Of a stretch of DNA of 64,000 bases, positions 43,949 to 52,510 are shown piece by piece (the stretch's first letter is position 1; every line of letters begins with the position of its first letter). This DNA is from Bog-756 sp963837805 (GTDB lineage: Bacteria > Actinomycetota > Acidimicrobiia > Acidimicrobiales > RAAP-2), in NCBI GenBank assembly GCA_963837805.1, contig CAWIOU010000023.1:186001-250000 (forward strand), read 5' to 3'. A program made the position numbers and the translations under genes. The notes beneath the pieces are model-generated. The model did not search any database. It saw only the letters and a list, made by a program, of their open reading frames with translations, and was not told the origin of the DNA.

Positions 43949-44544
43949 CCCGTCGGCGGCTGCTGGCTTCCGCCGCCGCCGTGCTGATGGCCGGCGCCAC
44001 CGCGGCCTGCGGCATCCCCACCAACGGGACCCCGACGGCCATCGCCAAGGCCGACGTCCCCTTCCACCTCCTCAACCCGGTGACCCCGACCACGCTGACC
44101 CCGGTCGTCCGGCCGAGTGTGACGGTGCCCGAGACCGTCTTCATGGTCGCCCCCAACCAGCACGTGGTGGCGGTGACCCGGGACGTCCCCATCCCGGCCA
44201 CCCTGAGCGAGATCCTCGGCGCCCTGCTCGAGGGACCGACCGCCACCGAATCGGCGTTCGGGTTGCAGAGCTTCCTCTCCGGCGGCACCGCCCGGGTGAA
44301 GGCCACCGTGGCCAAGGGCGTCGCCACCGTCAACTTCCTGTCCGCCAATCCGGTCCAGGTGGTCGGGCCCGACCAGACCCTGGCCATCGCCCAGGTGGTG
44401 TTCACCGCCACCGAGCAGCCCGGGGTCAGAAGCGTCATCTTCAGGATCGACAACCGGCCCCTCGAGGTGCCGACGGCCAGCGGTGCCCAGGTGCCCGGGC
44501 CGGTGAGCCGGGCCGCCTATCTGCCCCAGGCCCCGTTGCCCTGA
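43945..44544 (+). CDS. GerMN-domain lipoprotein, short LpqB-like
   Basis: The GTG at 43945 overlaps the kinase stop (GTGA), giving a 199-residue protein. The N-terminus TRRRLLASAAAVLMAGATAACG is signal-like with a lipobox-type Cys22. Residues about 65-165 form a GerMN domain (AVTRDVPIPATLSEILGALLEGPT, then KGVATVNFLS and AQVVFTATEQPGVRSVIF). In actinobacteria LpqB has this domain followed by a beta-propeller and modulates MtrAB. Here the propeller is absent: the protein ends soon after the GerMN part. ATG 43933 is an alternative start. Confidence 0.8.
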   Translation: MTRRRLLASAAAVLMAGATAACGIPTNGTPTAIAKADVPFHLLNPVTPTTLTPVVRPSVTVPETVFMVAPNQHVVAVTRDVPIPATLSEILGALLEGPTATESAFGLQSFLSGGTARVKATVAKGVATVNFLSANPVQVVGPDQTLAIAQVVFTATEQPGVRSVIFRIDNRPLEVPTASGAQVPGPVSRAAYLPQAPLP

Positions 44545-44558
44545 CCGGGCCGGCGCGA

Positions 44559-44960
44559 TCAGGTGCGGTCGGACCCGGTCCATTCGATCCGGGGCGCATC
44601 GAGCCAGAGGTGCTCGAGGTCGTAGAACTGACGGGCCTCGTCCAAGAAGACGTGGACCAGGAAGTCGCCGTAGTCCATCAGCACCCACCGCGCGTCATCG
44701 AGCCCCTCCACTCGCACCGGCGGCCTTCCCTCGTGGGCTTTGACCCTGAGCTCCACCTCGTCGACGATCGACCTCACCTGGCGGACGTTGCGCCCACTGG
44801 TGATCACGAAGGCATCGGTGAGCCCCAGCAGTTCGTCCATGGACAGGATGGTGGTGTCCTCGCCCGATTTGGCATCGGCGGCGCGGGCCGCGACGATGCA
44901 GCCTTCGGGCACGGTGGGTTCATCGTCTCTGACGACCGGCGTGGGACTGATCGATGTCAA
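44559..44960 (-). CDS. rsfS: Ribosomal silencing factor RsfS
   Basis: RsfS binds ribosomal protein uL14 and blocks subunit joining in nutrient limitation. The 133-residue protein has the family core TDAFVITSGRNVRQVRSIVDEVE, then VEGLDDARWVLMDYGDFLVHVFLDEARQFYDLEHLW. The start is TTG 44960: a perfect AGGAGG lies six bases upstream, and the TTGA overlaps the stop of the preceding gene. The longer frame back to 45134 is arginine-rich antiphase sequence. It is the last gene of the nadD operon. Confidence 0.92.
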   Translation of the reverse strand: MTSISPTPVVRDDEPTVPEGCIVAARAADAKSGEDTTILSMDELLGLTDAFVITSGRNVRQVRSIVDEVELRVKAHEGRPPVRVEGLDDARWVLMDYGDFLVHVFLDEARQFYDLEHLWLDAPRIEWTGSDRT

Positions 44961-45442
44961 GGGTGACCTCCTAGTGGCGCCGACGCGCCGAGGATCTCGG
45001 TGGGTTGCAATTCGGGTACGGCGTGATGATCGACGGGCGGGGTGGCGGTGAACAGCGCGGTGGGCGTCACCACCTGGGGACCCGGTGTGCGGTCGCGGGC
45101 GACGGCGACGATCAACAAGGTGAGCGCCGTGCACAACGCGATCAACAGGGCACAGACTATCGAGAGTCTCCGTCGGCGCCGCCGGGCGGCACGCAGGGCG
45201 CTGCGGCTCTCGTTCGGGGCCTCGTGCCCGGGGTCCAGCTCGGGGTCGGGTTCGGGATCAGCGACCGGATCGATGGCCGACGGAGCCCGGTCTTCGGGCT
45301 CGGGCCCGGTGGGTGGTGGGTCGGGCCGGTTGGTTCCGGGATCCCCGACCGGGGGGGCACCGGGGAGGAGGGAGCCGCGGCCCCGGTACGGGTGGAGAGA
45401 CTTCGTGGTGCCCGAATCAGCTGGCGTCATCCCCACGGTCAT
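44957..45442 (-). CDS. Single-pass membrane protein between nadD and rsfS
   Basis: I do not recognise a family. The 161-residue protein has a Pro/Asp-rich N-terminal 80 residues, a basic patch RRRRRR near 87-92, one transmembrane helix at about 93-115 and a short extracytoplasmic tail of about 45 residues. The positive-inside rule places the N-terminus in the cytoplasm. It overlaps both neighbours by four bases (ATGA with nadD, TTGA with rsfS), so it is a genuine coupled gene. In many actinobacteria a LytR-CpsA-Psr protein gene lies here; this protein lacks that domain. Confidence 0.7.
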   Translation of the reverse strand: MTVGMTPADSGTTKSLHPYRGRGSLLPGAPPVGDPGTNRPDPPPTGPEPEDRAPSAIDPVADPEPDPELDPGHEAPNESRSALRAARRRRRRLSIVCALLIALCTALTLLIVAVARDRTPGPQVVTPTALFTATPPVDHHAVPELQPTEILGASAPLGGHP

Positions 45443-46038
45443 CTCCTCGTAGCGTACAGACCTCGTTGCTCAATACAACGGATTACCGCGTCCGGCACCG
45501 ATCCGTCCACCGGCAGTCCGGCCTCGAGCCGCTCCCGCAATTCGGTACTCGAGACGTCGAATGGTCCGACGGCCACGTTGACCGCCCGCCACCCCGGCGG
45601 AGGGGGGGCGGGCGGGACCCCGGGACGGCCCACGACGGCCAGAGTGACCAGGTCACGGAGGGTGGGCTCGTCCTTCCACGTGGTCAGGCCGGCCACCACG
45701 TCCGACCCGACGACCAGGATCAGCTCGGCATCGGGGACGTCACGGTGGAGCTGGCGGACCGTGTCGATCGAATAGGTCGGGCCGCCCCTGTCGATCTCCA
45801 TCCGGCAGGGATCGAGGCCGGGCCAGCCGGCGGCCGCCGCCTCGACCATGGCGAACCGGTCCTCGGCCGGGGTGAGAACCCGGTCGTCCCGCTTCTGCCA
45901 GGGCTGATTGGCGACCATCAGGAGCATGCGGTCGAGCCCCAGCGCCTTGCGCACGGCGTCGGCCACCTCCAGATGGGCGGTGTGGATGGGGTCGAAGGTC
46001 CCCCCGAATATCCCGATCCGGGCTGTCGGCTCGCCCAC
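45439..46038 (-). CDS. nadD: Nicotinate-nucleotide adenylyltransferase
   Basis: NadD adenylates nicotinate mononucleotide to deamido-NAD. The 199-residue protein has the nucleotidyltransferase start IGIFGGTFDPIHTAHL with the HxxH-like motif, then ANQPWQK, VVGSDVVAGLTTWKD and the C-terminal SSTELRERL. It lies two bases from the LLM oxidoreductase stop and overlaps the membrane protein gene, so it sits in a tight operon ending with rsfS, the usual nadD partner. Confidence 0.94.
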   Translation of the reverse strand: MGEPTARIGIFGGTFDPIHTAHLEVADAVRKALGLDRMLLMVANQPWQKRDDRVLTPAEDRFAMVEAAAAGWPGLDPCRMEIDRGGPTYSIDTVRQLHRDVPDAELILVVGSDVVAGLTTWKDEPTLRDLVTLAVVGRPGVPPAPPPPGWRAVNVAVGPFDVSSTELRERLEAGLPVDGSVPDAVIRCIEQRGLYATRR

Positions 46039-46040
46039 CG

Positions 46041-46970
46041 CTAGGTTCCCGACAGGGCAGCCACCACCGGTGCGAACGCCTCCATCTCCGCCTCGTGCAC
46101 CACGATGTAGGAGAATCCGAACCGCTCCCGCCGTTCGCGCAGCGTCTCCGCGATCTGCTCGGCGGTCCCGATCATCACGATCGGCGAACCCTCGATCTGC
46201 TCGGCCGTGACCGACATCATCCCGGCCAGTTGGGCGACGGCCTCCTCACGGTTGGGCACGATCTGGACGACGAAGGTCAGGCACTGCAGTTCGAGGTCGT
46301 CGAACCGCTTCCCCGACGCCTGACGGATCCACTCGATGCGCTGGTGGTAGTACTCGGCGGAGGTGGTCTCGAGGACCTCGGCACCGATGTAGCCGGCGGC
46401 CAGGCTCGGGTTCACCCCGACGATGTCGGCCTCCCGGGCGGCGATACCGAGGACCCGTTGTCCGCCGCCCCCGATGATGATGGGCGGGTGGGGCCGCTGG
46501 ACGGGGACGGGCGTGCCGACGGCGTCGGTGACTTGATAGTGCTCGCCGGCGAAGGTGGTCTCGCCGGTCGACCACAGGGACTTCATCACGGCCAGGCTCT
46601 CGGCCATGCGCGAGATGCGGATACCGGCCGCGTCGGCTCGGATCCCCGACTGCTCGTAGTCACTGGTCATCCAACCGGCGCCGAGCCCGAATTCCACCCG
46701 GCCCTCGGAGAAGACGTCGAGGGTGGCGATCTCCTTGGCCAGTACCACCGGGTGGCGGTAGTCATTCCCGAACACCAGGGACCCGACCCGGAGTGTCGAC
46801 GTGGCCTCGGCGGCGACGGTCAGGGCCACCAAGGGCCCGAACTGGTCCTCGAAGTGATCGGGGATGAAGAGCGTGGAGTAGCCCAGGTCTTCGATCTTCC
46901 GAGCCGTGGCCCGCCAGGCGGCGCCGGTCTCGGCCTTGGACAATTGGAGTCCGAATCGAAATGGATGCAT
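46041..46970 (-). CDS. LLM-class F420-dependent oxidoreductase
   Basis: The 309-residue protein has the luciferase-like TIM barrel: FGLQLSKAETGAAWRATARKIEDLGYSTLF, then VGSLVFGNDYRHPVVLAKEIATLDV and GRVEFGLGAGWMTSDYEQSG. PPIIIGGGGQRVLGIAAREADIV follows. These match the F420-dependent subgroup common in actinobacteria. The reaction is unknown; members reduce or oxidise varied metabolites. It is the first gene of the operon LLM-nadD-membrane protein-rsfS, two bases before nadD. Its start is 37 bases from the divergent DAHP synthase gene, so promoters must overlap there. Confidence 0.87.
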   Translation of the reverse strand: MHPFRFGLQLSKAETGAAWRATARKIEDLGYSTLFIPDHFEDQFGPLVALTVAAEATSTLRVGSLVFGNDYRHPVVLAKEIATLDVFSEGRVEFGLGAGWMTSDYEQSGIRADAAGIRISRMAESLAVMKSLWSTGETTFAGEHYQVTDAVGTPVPVQRPHPPIIIGGGGQRVLGIAAREADIVGVNPSLAAGYIGAEVLETTSAEYYHQRIEWIRQASGKRFDDLELQCLTFVVQIVPNREEAVAQLAGMMSVTAEQIEGSPIVMIGTAEQIAETLRERRERFGFSYIVVHEAEMEAFAPVVAALSGT

Positions 46971-47007
46971 GTCGGGAGCCTACGTCCCGAGGCTTTACGC
47001 TGGTGGT

Positions 47008-48366
47008 GTGGCTCCGCAACCTGTCCCTGTTTCGTGGGCACCCGGCACCTGGAGGTCGATGCCCGCCGCCCAACAGCCGGTGTGGCCGGACGAGACCGCG
47101 CTCAAACGGGTCCACGCCCGCCTGAGCAGCCTCCCCCCGCTGGTGTTCGCCGGCGAGGCCCGCCATCTCACCCGTGCCCTCGGCGAGGCGGCCGACGGTC
47201 GGGCCTTCCTGTTGCAGGCTGGGGACTGTGCGGAATCGTTCTCGGAATTCAGCGCCGATTCCATCAGGGACAAGTTGAAGGTCATCCTCCAGATGGCCGT
47301 CGTGCTGACCTATGGCGCCGGGGTGCCGGTGGTCAAGGTGGGTCGGATCGCCGGCCAATTCGCAAAGCCCCGGAGCTCGGCCACCGAGGTCGTCGGGGAC
47401 CAGGTGATCGATTCGTTCCGCGGCCACATGGTCAACGACGACCTGCCCGAGCGGAGCGCCCGCATCCCCGATCCCGAACGGTTGGTCGCCGCCTACCAAC
47501 AGTCGGTCTCGACCCTCAACCTCCTCAGGGCCTTCACCAAGGGCGGCTTCGCCGACCTCAGCCAGGTCCACGCGTGGAACCAGCAGTTCGTGGCCTCCTC
47601 CACCGAGGGTCAGCGCTTCGAGGACATCGCCGAGGGCATCGACCGGGCCCTGCGGTTCATGGCCGCCTGCGGCATCAACCTCACGGCCGAGGACTCCCTC
47701 CACGAAGTCGATTTCTGGACCAGCCACGAGGCGCTCATCCTCGACTACGAAGAGGCCCTCACCCGGCGGGACTCACTGACCGAGGAGTGGTACGACTGCT
47801 CGGCGCACATGCTGTGGGTCGGCGAGCGGACCCGGCAGCTGACCGGGGCCCACTGCGAATTCTTGTCGGGGATCCGAAACCCGGTGGGGTCGAAGATCGG
47901 CCCCGGCGCCGGCCCCGACGAGGTCATCGCCCTGTGCGAGCGGCTCAATCCCGATCGGGTCCCGGGACGGCTCACGCTGATCACCAGACTGGGCGTCGAT
48001 GCCGTGGATTCGGCCCTGCCGCCGCTCCTGGAGGCGGTCCGGGACGAGGGCCACCCGGTGGTCTGGGTGTGCGATCCCATGCACGGGAACACCTTCACCG
48101 CCGAAGGGGGCCAGAAGACCAGGAAGTTCGACGACATCATCGGCGAGCTCCAGGGCTTCTTCCGGGCCCACCGCCAGGTGGGCACCTGGCCCGGCGGCGT
48201 CCACGTGGAGCTCACCGGCGACGACGTGACCGAATGCCTGGGCGGCGTCGAGGACATCGTGGAGGGCCAGCTCCATCAGCGGTACACGACGACCTGCGAT
48301 CCTCGCCTCAACGCACGTCAGTCCCTCGACCTGGCGTTCGCCGTCGCCGAATTGCTACGAGGCTGA
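47008..48366 (+). CDS. aroG: 3-deoxy-7-phosphoheptulonate synthase, class II
   Basis: DAHP synthase joins phosphoenolpyruvate and erythrose 4-phosphate as the first step to aromatic amino acids. The 452-residue protein is the class II (plant/actinobacterial) type: FLLQAGDCAESFSEFSADSIRDKLKVILQM, then KVGRIAGQFAKPRS, a metal-binding HCEFLSGIRNPVGSKIGP and WVCDPMHGNTFT, and HVELTGDDVTECLGG near the end. GTG 47008 (MAPQPVPVSWAPGTWR) is preferred; the frame is open upstream into the neighbour. A GGGGGTC/GACCCCC dyad lies after the stop. Confidence 0.93.
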   Translation: MAPQPVPVSWAPGTWRSMPAAQQPVWPDETALKRVHARLSSLPPLVFAGEARHLTRALGEAADGRAFLLQAGDCAESFSEFSADSIRDKLKVILQMAVVLTYGAGVPVVKVGRIAGQFAKPRSSATEVVGDQVIDSFRGHMVNDDLPERSARIPDPERLVAAYQQSVSTLNLLRAFTKGGFADLSQVHAWNQQFVASSTEGQRFEDIAEGIDRALRFMAACGINLTAEDSLHEVDFWTSHEALILDYEEALTRRDSLTEEWYDCSAHMLWVGERTRQLTGAHCEFLSGIRNPVGSKIGPGAGPDEVIALCERLNPDRVPGRLTLITRLGVDAVDSALPPLLEAVRDEGHPVVWVCDPMHGNTFTAEGGQKTRKFDDIIGELQGFFRAHRQVGTWPGGVHVELTGDDVTECLGGVEDIVEGQLHQRYTTTCDPRLNARQSLDLAFAVAELLRG

Positions 48367-48386
48367 CCCGAGGCAGTGCCGAGCAG

Positions 48387-48411
48387 GGGGGTCATTGACC
48401 GGTCGACCCCC
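48387..48411 (+). terminator. Terminator-like hairpin after the DAHP synthase gene
   Basis: GGGGGTC and GACCCCC form a seven-base-pair stem with an 11-base loop, 20 bases after the stop codon. There is no U-run after it, so termination is only a possibility. The rest of 48367-48522 shows no gene. Confidence 0.35.
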
Positions 48412-48522
48412 AGCGACGAGAATGGCCCCGCCCAGGTGAGCCGGGACATGGCCGGACCGTCGTCGAGCGGTCGCCAGCCCGATGCCCAGACCCTCACGCA
48501 TCCGATCGCGCCCTGATATTCG

Positions 48523-50145
48523 ATGGAGACGGTTCACATGCAGTTGCTGCGTCGCCGGAGCCAGGTCACGCCCCGTGCAACCGCCCGGCGTCGGTGGGGA
48601 TCCGGAGGGGCGGTCCTAATCGTGTTGGCCGCCCTGCTCGGATCCGTCGTCTCCGCCGGGAGCGGCGCATCGTCGGCCGGCGCGGCCACCAGGCAGGTCT
48701 CCGCCTACTGGTTGGTGGCGTCCGACGGCGGGGTCTTCTCCTTCGGCGGGGCCGGGTTCTACGGCTCGACGGGCGCCATCCATCTCAACCGGCCGGTGGT
48801 GGGCATGGCCGGGACCAGGACCAGCCAGGGGTACTGGCTGGTGGCATCGGACGGCGGCATCTTCTCCTTCGGGAACGCCAGGTTCGAGGGATCGACCGGG
48901 GCCATGGCGTTGAACAGGCCGGTGGTCGGCATGGCGGCCACCCCCGACAGCGGCGGCTACTGGCTGGTGGCGTCGGACGGCGGCATCTTCGCCTTCGGCG
49001 ATGCCAGGTTCTACGGGTCGATGGGTGCCCATCACCTCAACCGGCCCGTCGTGGGCATGGCCGCCACCCCGGACGGGAAGGGCTACTGGCTGGTGGCCGC
49101 GGACGGCGGCATCTTCGCCTTCGGAGACGCACGCTTCTTCGGCTCGACGGGCAATCTCCGGCTCAACAAGCCCATCGTGGGGATGACGGCGGCGCCCAAC
49201 GGGCGGGGCTACTGGTTCACTGCCTCCGACGGCGGCGTGTTCGCCTTCGGAGACGCACGCTTCTACGGCTCGCTGGGCAGCGTGCCCCAGCGCCGGCCCA
49301 TCGTCGCCATCACCACCGATCACAGCGGAAGCGGGTACTGGTTCACCAATTCCAACGGTGCGGTGACCGCCTACGGCGGCGCCACCTACTGGGGCTCAGC
49401 CCCGCAGGTACTCAACCATCCGGTGGTGGGCATGGCCGAGGCCATCGGCAGCGGGAACTTCTCCGGCTCGTCCTACCCGCCGGGGAGCTACGGGTACGAC
49501 ATCTCGAACTTCCAGTGCGGAAACCTGCCGCCTTCGCCCCACACCATCGGGCTGGTCGAGGTGGTGGGCGAATCCAAGGGCAGCACCAACCGCTGCCTCG
49601 GGACCGAGGCGGCGTGGGCCGCCGGCGGTCTCAACCTCTACGTCTATCTGACCTACGGCCAGGACGCGTCCAGCGGCGACCCGGCGTGCCGGAACACCCC
49701 CTCCCCCGCGGCATGCAACTACGGCTTCAACACCGCCCTCGACGCCTTCGCCAAGGCCGGGGCGGCCGGGGTCAACACGTCGGTGGGTTGGTGGCTCGAC
49801 GTCGAACCCAGCACCGCAGGGGTCCCGCCGTGGACGTCCAACCTCGGGGCCAACGCCTCGGTGGTGGCGGGAGCCATCGACGGCCTCCACTTCGAGGGCC
49901 TCAACGGCGTCGGCATCTACGCCAGTCCGGGAGCATGGTCGGGCATCGTGGGCAACTACTCGCCGGCCGTGCCCTACTGGGCCGCCGACTGGGAGATCAA
50001 CCCGGCCACCACCTGTGGGAACGTGCACTCGCTCTACTCCGGGCTGCCGAGGGGCCCGGTCGAGATCGTCCAGTACAGCTCACCCAGCGCCAAATATCCG
50101 GCCGGAGGGATGAACCTGGCCTTCGACGACGACTACGCCTGCTGA
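48523..50145 (+). CDS. Secreted six-repeat protein with C-terminal GH25-like domain
   Basis: The 540-residue protein has a signal sequence (AVLIVLAALLGSVVSAG, about 30-46). It is followed by six repeats of about 42 residues each (62-312) with consensus YWLVASDGGIFAFGDARFYGS and LNRPVVGMAATPDG. These fit blades of a beta-propeller or a beta-solenoid. Residues about 325-540 look like a GH25-type or DUF1906-type TIM barrel: YGYDISNFQ, GWWLDVEPS, GVGIYASPGAW, PYWAADWEI, VEIVQYSS. Asp, Glu and aromatic positions match the lysozyme-like pattern, so cell-wall binding and cleavage are plausible but unproven. ATG 48538 is an alternative start. Confidence 0.8.
   Translation: METVHMQLLRRRSQVTPRATARRRWGSGGAVLIVLAALLGSVVSAGSGASSAGAATRQVSAYWLVASDGGVFSFGGAGFYGSTGAIHLNRPVVGMAGTRTSQGYWLVASDGGIFSFGNARFEGSTGAMALNRPVVGMAATPDSGGYWLVASDGGIFAFGDARFYGSMGAHHLNRPVVGMAATPDGKGYWLVAADGGIFAFGDARFFGSTGNLRLNKPIVGMTAAPNGRGYWFTASDGGVFAFGDARFYGSLGSVPQRRPIVAITTDHSGSGYWFTNSNGAVTAYGGATYWGSAPQVLNHPVVGMAEAIGSGNFSGSSYPPGSYGYDISNFQCGNLPPSPHTIGLVEVVGESKGSTNRCLGTEAAWAAGGLNLYVYLTYGQDASSGDPACRNTPSPAACNYGFNTALDAFAKAGAAGVNTSVGWWLDVEPSTAGVPPWTSNLGANASVVAGAIDGLHFEGLNGVGIYASPGAWSGIVGNYSPAVPYWAADWEINPATTCGNVHSLYSGLPRGPVEIVQYSSPSAKYPAGGMNLAFDDDYAC
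48706..49458 (+). repeat. Six tandem 126-base coding repeats
   Basis: The repeat unit is 126 bases (42 codons) and occurs about six times in register. Units 2 to 4 are the most alike in protein sequence (YWLVASDGGIF with LNRPVVGM), while units 5 and 6 have diverged. Some short runs, such as the codons for FAFGDARF, are nearly identical at the DNA level between units, which suggests past duplication and possible recombination or assembly trouble here. Confidence 0.8.
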
Positions 50146-50170
50146 CCGGGAGGGAGCGGCGGTTCGCCGG

Positions 50171-51253
50171 TCACCGAGCCGCGGGGGACGGGGCCCGGAC
50201 GATCGTCTTGCCCATCGTCTGGCGACGTTCGATCGCCTCGAGCAGGCGGGGGACGTCGTCGAAGGCGATCTCCTGCCCGACCACCGGACGGATCCGCCCG
50301 GCCATCGTCATCTGGAGGATCTCTCCCCAGATCCGGATCCCGTCGGCCCGCGACAGGAAGTTCATGCCCAGGCTGTGGGTCAGGCGGGGGTCGTCGACGA
50401 GGGCGAAGCAGATGCCCACCAGATCGAAGTTTCCGTAGATGCTCGGCTGCAGACCGATCGGCTGTTCCTCCAACGTGATATCGGCGGCGAAGCCGACGAC
50501 CAGATGGCGACCGTTGAACGCCATGGTTCGGAAGGTGTCCGTGGTGACCTGACCGCCGACCGAATCGAAGGCGAGGTCGACCCCGTGCCCGTTGGTGACG
50601 TCGTCGACGAACCCGACGAAGTCGCCGGTGCGGTAATTGAAGGCGTGGTCCGCTCCCAGCTGTCGGCAGAATTCGACTTTCTCGTCGGTCCCCGCCGTGG
50701 CGATGACCACCGCGCCCAGGGCCTTGGCCAGCTGGACGATCCCCGAGCCCACTCCGCCGGCGGCGGCGTGGACGAGAACGACATCGCCGGCCTGGAGCCG
50801 ACCGCGCTCGCACAGGGCCAGCCAGCCGAGGAGGTACGGGAAGTACATGGCCACCGCGTCGACGGAACCCAACCAGCTGGGCAGGGTCTGGACGGTCGGC
50901 CCGTCGAGCAGTGCAGTCGAGGCGTAGCCACCCTGCACGCCCGCCGTGACACCCACGACGCGCCGGCCGAGGAGCGCCTCGGCCCCCGGTCCGGCGATGT
51001 CGACGATGCCGGCGGCGACCATGCCGGGGATGAACGGCGGCTCGAACTTGAGGAGCCCGTACCGACCGTGGATGGTGTCGATGTCGTTGAAGTCGAGGCT
51101 GAACGCGTCGACGGTGATCCGCACCTGGTTGGGTCCGGGCGGGTCGACCTCGACCGCCCGGATCTCGAGCGCTTCGGTGGCCGACCCGAGCCGGGTCGCC
51201 ACCCAGGCCGTGGCCGGAACCGGTGCCGGCCCGCCGGCCGGATCCGGTGTCAC
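50171..51253 (-). CDS. MDR-family quinone oxidoreductase-like protein
   Basis: The 360-residue protein is a zinc-independent medium-chain reductase of the quinone oxidoreductase type. The GroES-like N-terminus has DFNDIDTIHGRYGLL and FIPGMVAAGIVDIAG. The Rossmann part has VLVHAAAGGVGSGIVQLAKALGA for NADPH binding, and GVDLAFDSVGG. The typical zinc cysteines are absent. GTG 51253 overlaps the P450 stop (GTGA) and is a better start than ATG 51307. It is co-transcribed with the P450 and so probably acts on the same substrate or its product. Confidence 0.88.
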   Translation of the reverse strand: MTPDPAGGPAPVPATAWVATRLGSATEALEIRAVEVDPPGPNQVRITVDAFSLDFNDIDTIHGRYGLLKFEPPFIPGMVAAGIVDIAGPGAEALLGRRVVGVTAGVQGGYASTALLDGPTVQTLPSWLGSVDAVAMYFPYLLGWLALCERGRLQAGDVVLVHAAAGGVGSGIVQLAKALGAVVIATAGTDEKVEFCRQLGADHAFNYRTGDFVGFVDDVTNGHGVDLAFDSVGGQVTTDTFRTMAFNGRHLVVGFAADITLEEQPIGLQPSIYGNFDLVGICFALVDDPRLTHSLGMNFLSRADGIRIWGEILQMTMAGRIRPVVGQEIAFDDVPRLLEAIERRQTMGKTIVRAPSPAAR

Positions 51254-52485
51254 GATCCCGCCCGGGCCCGGTAGGCCACCGGCAGCGCCTTGATGCCGTT
51301 GAGCCATGAGGATCGCAGTCGGCGGGGCCTCCCGAGCAGCTCGATGTCGGGGAGCCCGTCGGCCAGGGCGTCGAACATGATCCGGACCTCGAGCTTGGTC
51401 AGGTTGGCCCCGATGCAGTAGTGGTGGCCGCCACCGCCGAAGGTCACGTGGGGATTGGGGCTCCGACCGATGTCGAACCCCCGAGGGTCCTCGAAGGCCG
51501 CCTCGTCGAAGTTGGCCGAGGCGAAGTACAGGCCCACCCGCTCACCGCGGGCCACCGCCCGGCCGGCGATATCGGTGTCCTCGGTTGCCGTGCGCTGGAG
51601 CACCACGGCCGGCGACGCGTAGCGGAGGATCTCGTCGACGGCGGTCGGGGGCCGCTCCTCCAACCAGCGCTCCCATTGGTCGGGGTGCTCCAGAAAGGCC
51701 AGCATCCCGTGGGCGATGGCCTGGCGGGTCGTCTCGTTGCCGGCGACGGCGAGGATCATGAAGAAGAACCCGAACTCTTCGCTCGAAAGCGTCTGGCCCG
51801 ATGCGTCGGGGCGGACCAGTCGACTGGTCACGTCGCCCAGATCACAGACTTTGCGCTCCTCGGCCGCCGCGTAGGCGTAGGCCAGGAGCTCGAAGGTGGC
51901 CGTCTGATCCATGGTCCCGTACTCGGGATCCTCGGACCCTGCCATCTGATCGCTCCAGTGGATGAGCTGCTCGCGGTCGGCGTCGGGAAACCCCATGAGG
52001 CCGGCGATGGCCTGGAGGGGGAGATGGCAGGCGACGTCGGTGACGAAGTCGCCCGACTCCTGCTGTGACGCCGCCCACACGATGCGGGCCGCCCGTTCGC
52101 GAAGATCGTCCTCCAGCTTGGCCACCGCCCGGGGCGTGAAGCAGCGGTTGCCGACGCTGCGGACACGACTGTGACGGGGCGGGTCCATGCACAGCAGGAG
52201 TTCCTTGGTGGTGTCCCGGGCCACGTCGGACTGGTCGAGGAGCCTGACGAAGGCCGAGCCCTCCTGGGCCGACCAGCCGCTCCGGGCGGTCGACACCGCC
52301 TTGACGTCCGCGTAGCGGGTGAGGGCCCAGAATCCCCCGTCGTGGTGGCCCGACACGTCCGGGGTCTGGGCGTTCCAGAACACCGGGACGTGTCGGCGGA
52401 GGTAGGCGTACTCATCCAGCGGGAGGCGGTCGGCCAGGATGTCCGGATCGGTGAGGTCGAACCCGTCCCGTACCACCGTTGCCAC
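51250..52485 (-). CDS. Cytochrome P450 (CYP125-like actinobacterial type)
   Basis: The enzyme has the I-helix AGNETTR, the K-helix EILR (ExxR) and the haem loop FGGGGHHYCIGANL with the Cys ligand. Its N-terminus (DGFDLTDPDILADRLPLDEYAYLRR) and overall pattern recall the CYP125/CYP142 group that oxidises steroid or lipid side chains. GTG 52485 is chosen: AGGAGG lies six bases before it, giving 411 residues. The longer frame from ATG 52524 begins inside the inverted repeat and upstream of the likely transcription start. The redox partner is not in the window. Confidence 0.9.
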   Translation of the reverse strand: MATVVRDGFDLTDPDILADRLPLDEYAYLRRHVPVFWNAQTPDVSGHHDGGFWALTRYADVKAVSTARSGWSAQEGSAFVRLLDQSDVARDTTKELLLCMDPPRHSRVRSVGNRCFTPRAVAKLEDDLRERAARIVWAASQQESGDFVTDVACHLPLQAIAGLMGFPDADREQLIHWSDQMAGSEDPEYGTMDQTATFELLAYAYAAAEERKVCDLGDVTSRLVRPDASGQTLSSEEFGFFFMILAVAGNETTRQAIAHGMLAFLEHPDQWERWLEERPPTAVDEILRYASPAVVLQRTATEDTDIAGRAVARGERVGLYFASANFDEAAFEDPRGFDIGRSPNPHVTFGGGGHHYCIGANLTKLEVRIMFDALADGLPDIELLGRPRRLRSSWLNGIKALPVAYRARAGS

Positions 52486-52510
52486 CAGCGCCCTCCTCGG
52501 CGAAGCCTGC

